Of a DNA stretch of 18,003 nt, positions 1-8,413 are shown piece after piece. The notes beneath the pieces are model-generated. The model was not told where the DNA came from. It ran no database searches and was given only the letters and a program-made list of their open reading frames with translations. How positions within the stretch are numbered: position 1 is the stretch's first letter; each line of letters begins with the position of its first letter. This stretch comes from Mycoemilia scoparia (Eukaryota; Kickxellomycota; Kickxellomycetes; Kickxellales; Kickxellaceae). The translations under genes and the position numbers were made by a program. The DNA lies in the NCBI GenBank assembly GCA_027575805.1, contig JANBPU010000309.1, positions 1 to 18,003 on the forward strand. The letters run 5' to 3'.

Positions 1-82
1 CATTGTCATAATAAGCCTCATAGGAAGGCAGTGAAATCGTGATTGGTGGCTATTTTCACAAAATAGCACCACATTTTTGATT

Positions 83-165
83 GGGGGTCTAGCTCATCTG
101 GTAGAGCATGTGCTTCGCAGTAGTGGAATTGCACAAGGCACTGGGTTCGATTCCCAGGTCCTCCA
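83..165 (+). tRNA. tRNA-Ala (anticodon CGC) with a 10-nt intron
   Basis: A full cloverleaf can be folded. The acceptor stem 83-89 pairs with 158-164, the D stem is 92-95/104-107, the anticodon stem is 109-113/131-135 and the T stem is 141-145/153-157 around TTCGATT. The anticodon CGC is at 116-118, reading the GCG alanine codon. Ten bases (120-129) between positions 37 and 38 form the intron, which is where tRNA-splicing endonuclease cuts. The third acceptor pair is G85-U162, the G3:U70 wobble that alanyl-tRNA synthetase recognises, and the discriminator base is A165. One acceptor pair (U88/U159) is mismatched. The 3' CCA is not encoded, as expected in eukaryotes. The T-arm doubles as the B box of the internal RNA polymerase III promoter. 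Confidence 0.93.
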
Positions 166-167
166 TC

Positions 168-174
168 TTTTTTT
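168..174 (+). terminator. RNA polymerase III terminator of tRNA-Ala
   Basis: A run of seven T residues begins three bases after the discriminator base of the tRNA. This is the normal Pol III stop signal. Confidence 0.85.
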
Positions 175-202
175 ATCAAAAAGATATTTTATCATAGTAT
201 CG

Positions 203-235
203 TGGGGTCTTTTTTCAGAGATTCCCAGGCCTCCT
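203..235 (+). pseudogene. Possible shrunken tRNA-Ala remnant
   Basis: About 38 bp after the tRNA, the sequence TGGGGTCT (203-210) resembles the start of the tRNA at 82-90. GATTCCCAGG followed by CCTCC (220-234) closely resembles its T-arm and acceptor end at 149-164. The middle of the gene would be deleted. This could be a decayed tandem copy with a large internal deletion, or chance similarity over short stretches. It cannot fold into a tRNA. Confidence 0.3.
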
Positions 236-245
236 CTATTCTTTT

Positions 246-769
246 TGATATTATTATAAATTAGAAAGGGCTTGTAAGGTAATTTATTATAAAGTATTGA
301 CAGACTTAAGTTTTTTTTAGTAAACCTAAATTGTCAGGAAACTTGTTTTTGAAAAATTTAGTTCAGAATGATTCAGGCTTGCTCAGGACAGGAGGAGGCG
401 CATGACTAGAATAGTGACCACCTTCTTTACTTTGCCCAATAACTTTTGTCTTAAAGTAGTAGTTTAGTAGAAAGTTTATATTTTAACAGCCAGGCCAAAT
501 GTAGACGCACAGACACATATATAATTTACAATTGATTATAAATGAAATTGGTCATTGAAAGAAATGAATACCTGATAAATAATTCAAATTTGTTTCCAAA
601 AAAGATTTATTGTTTTACAACCAACTCAACAAACTATGAGAAACAATAAAATCAATTCACACACAACTACCAAGAAAGAAAAAGGAAAAGAATGAAACCA
701 CATTTCATTAATCTGTGTCTCATCTGTAAATCCCATATTCTCTCTTTCTATAAACATACATTACTGACT
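246..769. other. Intergenic stretch, no gene recognised
   Basis: AT-rich DNA between the tRNA and the 3' end of the membrane-protein gene. I see no convincing coding frame or RNA gene. On the minus strand an AATAAA hexamer (read at 606-611) lies about 160 nt past the stop codon of the membrane-protein gene and could serve as its polyadenylation signal. Confidence 0.5.
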
Positions 770-1387
770 CTAAAACCTAAGGCCGCCAGTAAAGTATTGT
801 CCAAGCCTCAAGCAAATCTTGACACCAAAGATAACATAAGTTGGCATATATGCAGCTCTTAGGTTTGACTCTGGTGGAAGTGTAGAATCATTGTTAATAT
901 CATCCACCAATGCCAATTGTGTATAGTATAAAAGCATATCAGAGTATACAGGAAAGGCACCAGTAAATACACAATAATACAATACGCAAAAATCAAACAA
1001 TAATAATGAAAGTGGAAGTTCTTCTTTATAGATAGTTACAAACCGAATAATGCACATTAATGCAATTGGTAAAACTGAGGCAGCATGATTTCCTTCACCG
1101 ATCCAGACACCTAGCACGACGTCAGCCAATATGTAGGCAGCATCAAACCATTCCTTCACAGAGCCTCCCTTATCAGTGTATTGGTGCTTACAACCAATGA
1201 ACTCATAATATAGATAGGCAGCCAGAATTGCAGTTACACTACAAATAGTGCGGGTTAAGGTTAACTCTACTTCAGGACGAGGAACAAATGATCTGAAGAA
1301 CTGGACAATGGCACTGGGTTCAGTGGAAGCTTTGTGCAGCCATGTGGTTAGAAGGCTGCACGAAAGGACTATCACTGATATTTGCAT
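770..1387 (-). CDS. Hypothetical multi-pass membrane protein (205 aa)
   Basis: An uninterrupted reading frame of 205 codons starts at an ATG with A at -3. I do not recognise the family. The protein is hydrophobic through most of its length. The likely membrane segments are residues 2-17 (signal or signal-anchor), 44-64, 82-97, 102-120, 125-145 and 181-195, joined by short loops. One polar, acidic loop (about 161-178) contains Asn and Asp residues. The tail is short and ends GGLRF. It is transcribed in the same direction as SPT7, which lies 1.3 kb upstream. The length, even hydrophobic pattern and ordinary start context favour a real gene, but no functional motif is visible and an upstream exon cannot be excluded. 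Confidence 0.6.
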   Translation of the reverse strand: MQISVIVLSCSLLTTWLHKASTEPSAIVQFFRSFVPRPEVELTLTRTICSVTAILAAYLYYEFIGCKHQYTDKGGSVKEWFDAAYILADVVLGVWIGEGNHAASVLPIALMCIIRFVTIYKEELPLSLLLFDFCVLYYCVFTGAFPVYSDMLLYYTQLALVDDINNDSTLPPESNLRAAYMPTYVIFGVKICLRLGQYFTGGLRF

Positions 1388-2669
1388 GTTGGTAACTCCT
1401 GGGTTGAAAGGAAAAGGCGTATATGAGGTGGGTGTGTGTGGGGTTGGTAGAGATTCTCTTGTAGGGTTGTTGTTGTGCTTAGTTGGATATTCAAGAACAG
1501 GGAAAGGTTGTTGAGGAGATGGTTCTTACTCAATTTGGGGCCGCTCAGTAGCCTATTTATGCTTTGGAGTTTTTGTTTAGTTTTGGTGGATTGGTAGTGT
1601 GGTTGCTTGAAAATTGGTATAAATGTTTTATTGACTGTATAATTTTTTATTTGGTCAATTTCTAAACAATCTTGAACAAAAAAATTGTTTAGAAAGTGTT
1701 GAACTGTACTATCCACTGACAATGATTATTACGATATTCTTTTTTGATTTAGACTCATTCTACATTTCAATTTTTTATTTTTTGATCTACAGCAAATCGA
1801 ATCATACCATTTTGAATTTTGTAAAAATACAGATTTGTTGTTCTACTTGACCAATCCCACTGACCAAAACTCATCATCGCACTCAAGCATCATGTGTTGT
1901 TAGCCCTGAAAATAAAATTGTTACCAGTACAAACACATGTCAAAAATTACTAGATCTTAAGTTGAGAGTAGTGTGAGTAGTGGCAAAATATCCCCAGTGA
2001 GAGGCAAGCCTAGATTATCTTGAGAACCATGTTATTGATATTCATTCGAATACTGGCAAAAATCCCAATTATGCTGATAAACCAATTCTCATTTTTGCTG
2101 AGAACTCTCTAGATCTGCCCCTATATTTGGCTTTTACACAGCCTTTTAAAAAATGGGCGCCCAAGAAATATACCTGAAATATTAACCTATTCAAGTCAAA
2201 AATCATGATCTATATGGGTAGCTATTTTTGAAGGGTGTCTTTTGGTGACCAATGATTATAGGGGCAATCCCAGCCAAATGGGTGTCCAGTTTTACTAGTA
2301 AACTTTCACCCTTCAAAAATAATCGCCCATATGTTGAAATTTCAATAGTTATTGGCCATAAATGACTGTGTATGGATCCTGTCTAAAACATATATTTATG
2401 TGCTATTTTTTGATAATTGTTTTTACAAGAACCTATTTTGGTATAGTGTTTTGTGATTTTTAACCATATAAAAAAGGTAAATACTATAAAATGAGTTGGT
2501 ATATATGTGTGTAATATAATAAGCGTATACCATACGCAAACGACATGCCTGTTTATATGTTGTACAATTTTTTGCGACTACATTATCAATTCCCACTTTT
2601 TCGCAAGAATTTTGTTTTTGGCAACAATGATGTATCAATATCAATATTATTCTGCCTAGATTGGTTTTG
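1388..2669. other. Intergenic stretch between membrane-protein gene and SPT7
   Basis: This holds the 5' flank of the membrane-protein gene and the 3' flank of SPT7, both on the minus strand. It contains one inverted-repeat element (2212-2333). It also has a 58-codon plus-strand open frame without a start codon (2001-2177), preceded in the same frame by another open stretch (1851-1973). A 116-codon minus-strand frame at 1372-1722 is low-complexity (Thr, Leu, Asn, His) and overlaps the start of the membrane-protein gene out of frame, so I treat it as leader sequence rather than a gene. Confidence 0.5.
2212..2333 (+). mobile_element. MITE-like inverted-repeat element, copy 1 (122 bp)
   Basis: Both ends begin ATATGGG followed by TATTTTTGAAGGGTG after four variable bases, in inverted orientation; 22 of 26 terminal positions match. 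The inner part contains GATTATAGGGGCAATC and AAATG, shared with the other copies. There is no coding capacity. TA at each edge would fit a TA target-site duplication. It lies about 340 bp past the SPT7 stop codon. The exact borders are uncertain by one or two bases. Confidence 0.75.
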
Positions 2670-5600
2670 TTACGAAACCCTTTTCTTTTTAGCTGATTTG
2701 CTAGCTGTCTGGTTATTATTAACGTCTCCACTATTGTCTCCACCTCCTCCCCCACCACTTGGACCTGGTGTTGAGGGTGCTGCTACAGTTTTATTTCCAG
2801 CAGCAGTAGCAGCAGATGATGATGATGTCGTTGTTTTTGTGGCTGCTCCAGATGGTCTCTTTTTGCTTCGGGATGATCCTGTGCCGCCCAATGCAGCCAA
2901 AGATGCTGCATCTGATGTAAGTGGGTTTGGTGGTGGGTTCTTGGGACGTCCGCTTCCATATCGTGATTTGACTGGCAAATCCTCATCTTCTGGAATTGGC
3001 TCCCAGTCGGATGGAACTTCGATGGGAGCAGGAGGTGTTTCGTTCTTTGACTTATCATCAGTTGATTCCTCTTCTTTCTTGATGGTAATAGGCCTGTCTG
3101 ATGTTGGTGTATCTGATGATGTTTTTTCCATTTCTTTACTGTCAGCCTCTTCTTTGCCATCACGACTAGGCCTCAAATCGGCATTCAATGACTTTCCATT
3201 CTTTGCCTCAAGCTTACTAATGATAAAGTCGCGCAACAAACCAATATGGTTGTTTGGCGAACGAACTGATTCCCAGGCTGGCGGTGGAGTGTATGCCAAC
3301 AAATCCTTATCAGAAGATTCTGCCGTAGTTGTCTTCTTGCCGCCTTGGCCAAACCATAACCGCTTTGGAATATGCGAAAGAGAATCGATACCATACTCTT
3401 TGTCCAGACCAAGCTCCTTGAATCCAAAGAAATCTTCTCCAAGTTCTCCGAGTTGACCTGTCATAAACATATCCGTATTCTCGAAATTTCCATCAACAGA
3501 ATCTGCTCTTGAGCTCTCGCCCATTTCGCTGGTGCCTGCCATGCTTCCGCCATTCATTACCGAGTAATCTCCGCCATAACCTCCGCTTATACCTTCTGAT
3601 ATCAACTCGCGATAGGTTGCTTCGAGCTTCCTATTGACGTCGCTGAGTTTTGCTCCACATCTGCCAATATCGTCATGTATATAATACTCCAAATCCTCGA
3701 TGGATTCAAGCCCATTTTCGTATAATGAATGCGACAAAATTGCCTCAACTGACATGGTTCTCGAATACTTGTCGATATACGACCGAACTGTTTTTCCCAA
3801 GTTAAGGATATAGTCTGTAATGAATTCGGTAAAACATCCAAGAGCAACATTGGTGAGTCCTTCGAATCCAGCATGAGACAACAGAATCGAGCAAGTCCTT
3901 TGCATCAGTGCTTTGGCAGACTTTCCATTCATGACAAATGGATGCTTAGGATCAGGCCTCCCTTCAAATGGCGCTTCAAGGTCTACCAGGCTATGGTATT
4001 CTGTATCATCACGACCCATTCCACCTGACCCTCGATTCGCGCCATTATTATTCAAATACCCAATAGGAATATTCATCTTTGTAGCCCAAATCTTGTCATC
4101 AATGTTGCGAATTTGCTTCAACTGCTCAATGTTTTCAGCAATATTTTTCCACATCTGGTTGTTTGGATATCTAGCCGCCTCATATTCTTCCATATTAGGG
4201 GCTTTTGCTTTGGGAAATGATTCTCTAATCAATGTGTTTTTTGTATCTAGAAAATTCCTTTCCATGTTGTCGGACCACATATTTACATCGAGGGGGTACT
4301 CAAGTGCATTGGGAATACCAGACGTCAAGTCATATTCTGGGAGATACTCTTTTCCTAAATCCAGCCGTTTCTTTAGGATTTCCAAGGCTTCTCGCCTTTT
4401 CTTGTCTAGTGCTTCATTTTTGCGCCTTTGGGCTGCATAGCTACTGTTGTTGCCTCTGCCCCCGCCATGTGTATGATGGTTATGCCAAGTTGTCATTCCC
4501 GCACGTGGTGCAGATACGGCTGATGACACAGTATTTGGACGATATACATGGGTTTTTGAATTAGACAAATGCTCATGGCCTTGAGATGGAGTAGAGGCAC
4601 CAATTACCACATCAGTTATTTCGGACGAACCCTGAATTATTGAAATCTCTTTTGTTGAAATCGTATCAATACAATCGTGGGAATGCTGACTAAACTTGTC
4701 CATGTTTTCTGTGGACCTTATCAGAGCCTTGCGGTTAGCAAACTCGATCTCACCATTCTCTATACCACGCTGGAAATTCGAAACTCTGCTTGATCGGGTC
4801 CAGGCTTTCCATATCTTTGAAGACAAAGTCTCGCTGTATTCAGAGGCCATCTGTGATAGGGGAATTTCAGTATCAAAATCGTTTAAAAAGTCTGTATCTA
4901 TGAAGGTATCGTTGTTACCACCATGCGAGTCGGTGATATCCATGGCCATTGATGAGCCATTCCTTTGGTGATTACCACGACCTTCCTCATGCAATGAACC
5001 AAATACATTATCACCAAACGAGTCAAATCCTGGGGTATATCCTGACGATTTTATCGATTCGGTATCACCAATTCTATGTACACCAGCACCTCTGTGTGAA
5101 TCGTCATCCGTGTCCATACCATCACCAATTTCAGTCAACTTGTCTTCTACCTCCATCAATTCTGACCGCTTCTTAATAGTGATATCTGGCACATCCTTCA
5201 TCAGCTGTTTACCCCGATCATGCAAGATCGTCACATACTTTCGCAAAAGATTATCTGGCTGGGTATTATAAGTGTAACAGTTGGAATAAATGAGATCCAA
5301 GTCATGCTGGAATTCTGACTTTCTGTCGTATTGGAGACTCTTTAGCTTCTTAGTCATTGTTCCCAGATCCATTGGCTTTGCAATGATTTCGAAATAGTTT
5401 GGTGCCTCACGCTTCTTTACTGGTTGCAGGAATGGATGTGCAATGTCCATAGAGCGAAGTTCATTGATTACATGCTCTAAACCCCCATATAACTCCTCTT
5501 GTCCAATACGCTCTTCGCTAGACCACTTGGTGCGCTTTGGACGTATTTCACTCAACAAGGAAGTAAGCTCATGAGTACTCATGTCTATACTGTCCCTATG

Positions 5601-6623
5601 CTGATCGATAAAGCTAGCAAGATTCTTTACGTTATTTATGGATCCAAGCTGATGGACCAGACTCTCCTTTGGATCCAGCTCTTTTTCTTTTGTTGCCTCT
5701 TCAAGCTTGTGAATGCTGTCTTCCAATTCCTTTTGCTCTTTATCTGCAATATGATCATGCTCGAGAGTGTGGAACACTGTGTATATAGGTATGTTCCTGT
5801 CTGAATCCTCAGTTGGCTGCTCGACTTTGATACCCTTCTCATCTTTATCAGACTTTTTCTGAGCATTGTAATTCGTAGATGCATCGCCCTGATTTGCTTG
5901 GGTCTTTTCTTTGGCAGTTGGGTTTCCATCCTCAGGCTCATCATAGTCATCATCATAGTCGTCGTCCTCCTCCAGCTTCCTAGCAGGAGCCACTGGTATC
6001 GATTGTTGTTGAGAAGCCGATGCACCTTCAGTCTGTTGCAATGCATTCTCGCTAGGTCTTTTGAGCTTAGTATACGACTCAATGAATTCTCTAGAAATAT
6101 GCTGCAGACCTGAGCATTGATCGCAATGACTTGGACATATTACATCAACGAAATGTTCAAAAATCGAGGCCCGTACACGGAATGCAGTAACAATAGTAAG
6201 AACCGGGTCTTTATGACCAGCAACAGCGCCATTACTCGGTGTGCCTCCACCACTGCTATTGCTCTTTAAAGGAGAATATGTGCCCGTATTTTCTCTCTTT
6301 GCCGATGGACCTTCGTTACTGTTGCTGTCATCGTGAAAATCAGCCGGCTGCGATTTGACTGATGACGATGATGATGGCAACGCCGAAAGGTTATCCTTAC
6401 CAATACTCGATGCCCAGACATCTGCGCCATAAACTATAAACTGTTTCCATTTTTCTGCCGACTCCAGTGCGCCTTCGAGAACAACACACTCCTTGGTAGA
6501 CAGATATCCTGGCCAAAGCTTGCGCTCATTCATTTTCCGAGCCACATGGTAGCTGAATTCAGCCCATTCCTCAGGATCCAAAAGTAACGGCAAAGACGTG
6601 CTGCTAATATCCGTCGTCGACAT
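2670..6623 (-). CDS. SPT7: SPT7, SAGA complex bromodomain and histone-fold subunit (1317 aa)
   Basis: Spt7 is a scaffold subunit of the SAGA histone acetyltransferase coactivator in the nucleus. The single-exon frame encodes 1317 residues, close to the yeast protein. A predicted coiled segment (about 294-320) precedes a bromodomain at about 379-474, with the ZA-loop PMDL at 417-420 and the acetyl-lysine-binding Asn at about 453 (in the YNT motif). A histone-fold domain of the Bromo_TP type lies at about 892-970. In the family this fold pairs with a partner histone-fold subunit. An acidic Asp/Glu tract is at 218-231. The last 70 residues are Ser/Ala/Gly/Thr-rich and end in a basic KKKR cluster that may act as a nuclear localisation signal. 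The start is the first ATG in the frame; the frame runs 16 codons further upstream, but only from TTG through AT-rich leader-like sequence. Identification rests on the bromodomain plus histone-fold order, which is typical of fungal Spt7. Confidence 0.95.
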   Translation of the reverse strand: MSTTDISSTSLPLLLDPEEWAEFSYHVARKMNERKLWPGYLSTKECVVLEGALESAEKWKQFIVYGADVWASSIGKDNLSALPSSSSSVKSQPADFHDDSNSNEGPSAKRENTGTYSPLKSNSSGGGTPSNGAVAGHKDPVLTIVTAFRVRASIFEHFVDVICPSHCDQCSGLQHISREFIESYTKLKRPSENALQQTEGASASQQQSIPVAPARKLEEDDDYDDDYDEPEDGNPTAKEKTQANQGDASTNYNAQKKSDKDEKGIKVEQPTEDSDRNIPIYTVFHTLEHDHIADKEQKELEDSIHKLEEATKEKELDPKESLVHQLGSINNVKNLASFIDQHRDSIDMSTHELTSLLSEIRPKRTKWSSEERIGQEELYGGLEHVINELRSMDIAHPFLQPVKKREAPNYFEIIAKPMDLGTMTKKLKSLQYDRKSEFQHDLDLIYSNCYTYNTQPDNLLRKYVTILHDRGKQLMKDVPDITIKKRSELMEVEDKLTEIGDGMDTDDDSHRGAGVHRIGDTESIKSSGYTPGFDSFGDNVFGSLHEEGRGNHQRNGSSMAMDITDSHGGNNDTFIDTDFLNDFDTEIPLSQMASEYSETLSSKIWKAWTRSSRVSNFQRGIENGEIEFANRKALIRSTENMDKFSQHSHDCIDTISTKEISIIQGSSEITDVVIGASTPSQGHEHLSNSKTHVYRPNTVSSAVSAPRAGMTTWHNHHTHGGGRGNNSSYAAQRRKNEALDKKRREALEILKKRLDLGKEYLPEYDLTSGIPNALEYPLDVNMWSDNMERNFLDTKNTLIRESFPKAKAPNMEEYEAARYPNNQMWKNIAENIEQLKQIRNIDDKIWATKMNIPIGYLNNNGANRGSGGMGRDDTEYHSLVDLEAPFEGRPDPKHPFVMNGKSAKALMQRTCSILLSHAGFEGLTNVALGCFTEFITDYILNLGKTVRSYIDKYSRTMSVEAILSHSLYENGLESIEDLEYYIHDDIGRCGAKLSDVNRKLEATYRELISEGISGGYGGDYSVMNGGSMAGTSEMGESSRADSVDGNFENTDMFMTGQLGELGEDFFGFKELGLDKEYGIDSLSHIPKRLWFGQGGKKTTTAESSDKDLLAYTPPPAWESVRSPNNHIGLLRDFIISKLEAKNGKSLNADLRPSRDGKEEADSKEMEKTSSDTPTSDRPITIKKEEESTDDKSKNETPPAPIEVPSDWEPIPEDEDLPVKSRYGSGRPKNPPPNPLTSDAASLAALGGTGSSRSKKRPSGAATKTTTSSSSAATAAGNKTVAAPSTPGPSGGGGGGDNSGDVNNNQTASKSAKKKRVS

Positions 6624-7772
6624 TAGATAGAGAGAGATATATATATGTGATAAATAAATAACAGGGAACAAAGATATTTCAAAAAATCCTATAATTGGAG
6701 AAACAAAATAAAATTAAAGTATAACCCATATTCGCCATAATGAAAACCGTAGTCATATTTTGTCAGCGCTTATGTGCATATGAAACTTCAGAGGCTGATA
6801 CACATACATAGGCTTGACAAAATAGCTTAAGAGACATTTGAATTTATATAAAACACTTACACTCGACTTTTGTGTCTTGGCTAGGACTTGTATCGTTTTT
6901 TAAGATGCTTTTTGTTAACTTGTTTGCATCACCTTCCAAAGTAAATTAAATTGCGTGTATATAAGTATTATGAATCTTTATGAGGGGTAGTAGGAAGGGG
7001 AGAGTAATGGACCACACATACACACTTTTTGCTTGCTTTTCTGCTTGGACGTTCTCAGGATAAGTCACTTCTTTAGGAGAGATACTTGTTAGTTCGATAT
7101 CCCCTCAAATCAAAACCTCGTATATAGGGCTGCAAAGTAATATAGCGTGTATCAAAAATAACAAAGTCAAAGTTATCAGAGAGTGTACTTTTTACAAACC
7201 CAAAACAGTTAACAAAATGTGTTTTAAGTTTTATGTGCGCAAAGGGGGGACAACATAGGCTGAGGCGTGACAAGGTGGGTTGTGTGTGTCCACTCACAGT
7301 ATGGATGAACAGACACCACTTAGATCGCGTTTAGTGCTGGTTGATTTGATCCTCCTCCAATGACCTCAACTTGTAAATTAGGGGATTTTCGGCCTGCATA
7401 CGGTCAAATTTCACCTTTGACAAGCCATAAAATGGCGGTGTATGGCCTTCACATTATCGACGAACTATACATTGCTGACTGTAAATATCAAAGATAGGCT
7501 TTTGTTAGACTGTCTAAAGATATGAATATGTGTGAGAGAAATATGTATTTGATCATCTTTTTCCTAGAGCTCCCTTGAGCCGAACAAGCTGTTTATACTA
7601 AAACTTCATCTAATGAAAATGTAACCTATCATTAAAATACTAATGTCAAAGTATTGGCACCACAGTATCAATGGTGTCAATTACTAATACTCCACCAACC
7701 AATATTACATGATATTCTTGAATAGCAATTTGGCCCAAGGCTTTTAGTGAGTGTTGATGCCAATGCCAATAC

Positions 7773-7794
7773 TATTATTATAACCATAATAATA
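7773..7794. repeat. AT-rich perfect hairpin
   Basis: A 9-bp stem (TATTATTAT / ATAATAATA) surrounds the loop AACC. It sits in gene-free DNA beside a longer spaced inverted repeat and may be part of a decayed palindromic element. No transcript can be inferred. Confidence 0.5.
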
Positions 7795-7903
7795 TTCCTT
7801 GTACTAATGTTTATAGTTATGTTATATTTTATTTATACACTGTAGTTTTTTGGTAATAATTTTTTGGAGACCCTTTTTTATATATTTGGTTACGAAATAA
7901 AGC

Positions 7904-8013
7904 CATATGGGCAATAATTTTTGAAGAGTGAATATTTATAGGGACAATCACAGCTAAATGAATGTCCAGTTTTACTACTAAACTTTCACCCTTCAAAAAT
8001 TATTGCCCATATG
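7904..8013 (+). mobile_element. MITE-like inverted-repeat element, copy 2 (110 bp)
   Basis: The ends form a perfect inverted repeat of at least 23 bp that starts CATATGGGCAATAATTT. The core keeps GGGACAATCACAGC and the AAATG block of copy 1, in the same orientation, but lacks about 12 bp of it. No coding capacity. Its right edge (CCCATATGG) is shared with the next copy. Confidence 0.78.
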
Positions 8014-8105
8014 GATCATAGTTTTTGAAGGGTGAATATGTTGATAGGGACAACCACAGCCAAATGAGTGACCCTATAGCCCTTCAAAAATAACTACCCA
8101 TATGG
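8009..8105 (+). mobile_element. MITE-like inverted-repeat element, copy 3 (97 bp)
   Basis: This starts at the shared CATATGG junction with copy 2 and ends ACTACCCATATG. Its TIR contains TTTTTGAAGGGTG and the matching CCCTTCAAAAA. The core is the shortest of the five and retains GGGACAACCACAGCC and AAATGAG. The arrangement suggests insertion of one copy next to or into the end of another, or a tandem duplication followed by divergence. Confidence 0.72.
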
Positions 8106-8413
8106 TTAAAAATCAATCAAAGCATATACAAAAACTTGACCTCTCAAAAAAACAACTATCAACAAAATGTTTATCAAAGGCATAGCGTTAGCACATAACA
8201 TTATTGAATTGGCAACTATATGATAATTTGATAGAGCAAAGAAATAAAAATAGAACGGAAAGTGTATGAGAGAGTATATTTAGATAAAAAAACAGACAAG
8301 TAGTGTAAGGGGATAGAAAAGTAGATAAACATTGTATATATGTTTAGTTGTATAAAGCAACCTGGATCGATCACTCGTGAATCCATAGTACATACCAACT
8401 TTACTACTCAGTA

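Larger units (their letters stand above)
6624..8413. other. Long intergenic stretch upstream of SPT7
   Basis: About 1.8 kb separates the SPT7 start from the 3' end of the capping-protein gene. It holds the SPT7 promoter, whose proximal part (6630-6720) is AT-rich, and two abutting inverted-repeat elements at 7904-8105. Two other small palindromic areas are present: a 9-bp AT stem with a 4-base loop at 7773-7794, and a spaced inverted pair AGTATTGGCA (7650-7659) / TGCCAATACT (7764-7773). I found no protein gene. Short open frames at 7073-7297 (minus, no ATG) and 7435-7500 (plus) are not supported. Confidence 0.5.

Noticed and set aside
1372..1722. 116-codon minus-strand open frame upstream of the membrane-protein gene
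   Set aside because: Low-complexity composition, out-of-frame overlap with the start of the better gene, and no domain-like pattern. It is probably the 5' leader.
2423..2758. 111-codon minus-strand frame overlapping the SPT7 3' end
   Set aside because: It covers the SPT7 C-terminal codons in another frame and continues into 3' untranslated sequence, so it is a shadow.
2545..3456. 303-codon plus-strand frame
   Set aside because: It is antisense to the Ser/Gly/Ala-rich C-terminal part of SPT7. Codon bias of the real gene keeps the opposite strand open.
7073..7297. 74-codon minus-strand frame
   Set aside because: It begins with GTG, not ATG, and has no recognisable feature.
7301..7500. Two short plus-strand frames starting ATG (7301 and about 7435), the second followed by a GTAAAT donor-like site
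   Set aside because: I tried to join them to downstream sequence as exons, but no continuation gave a coherent or recognisable protein.
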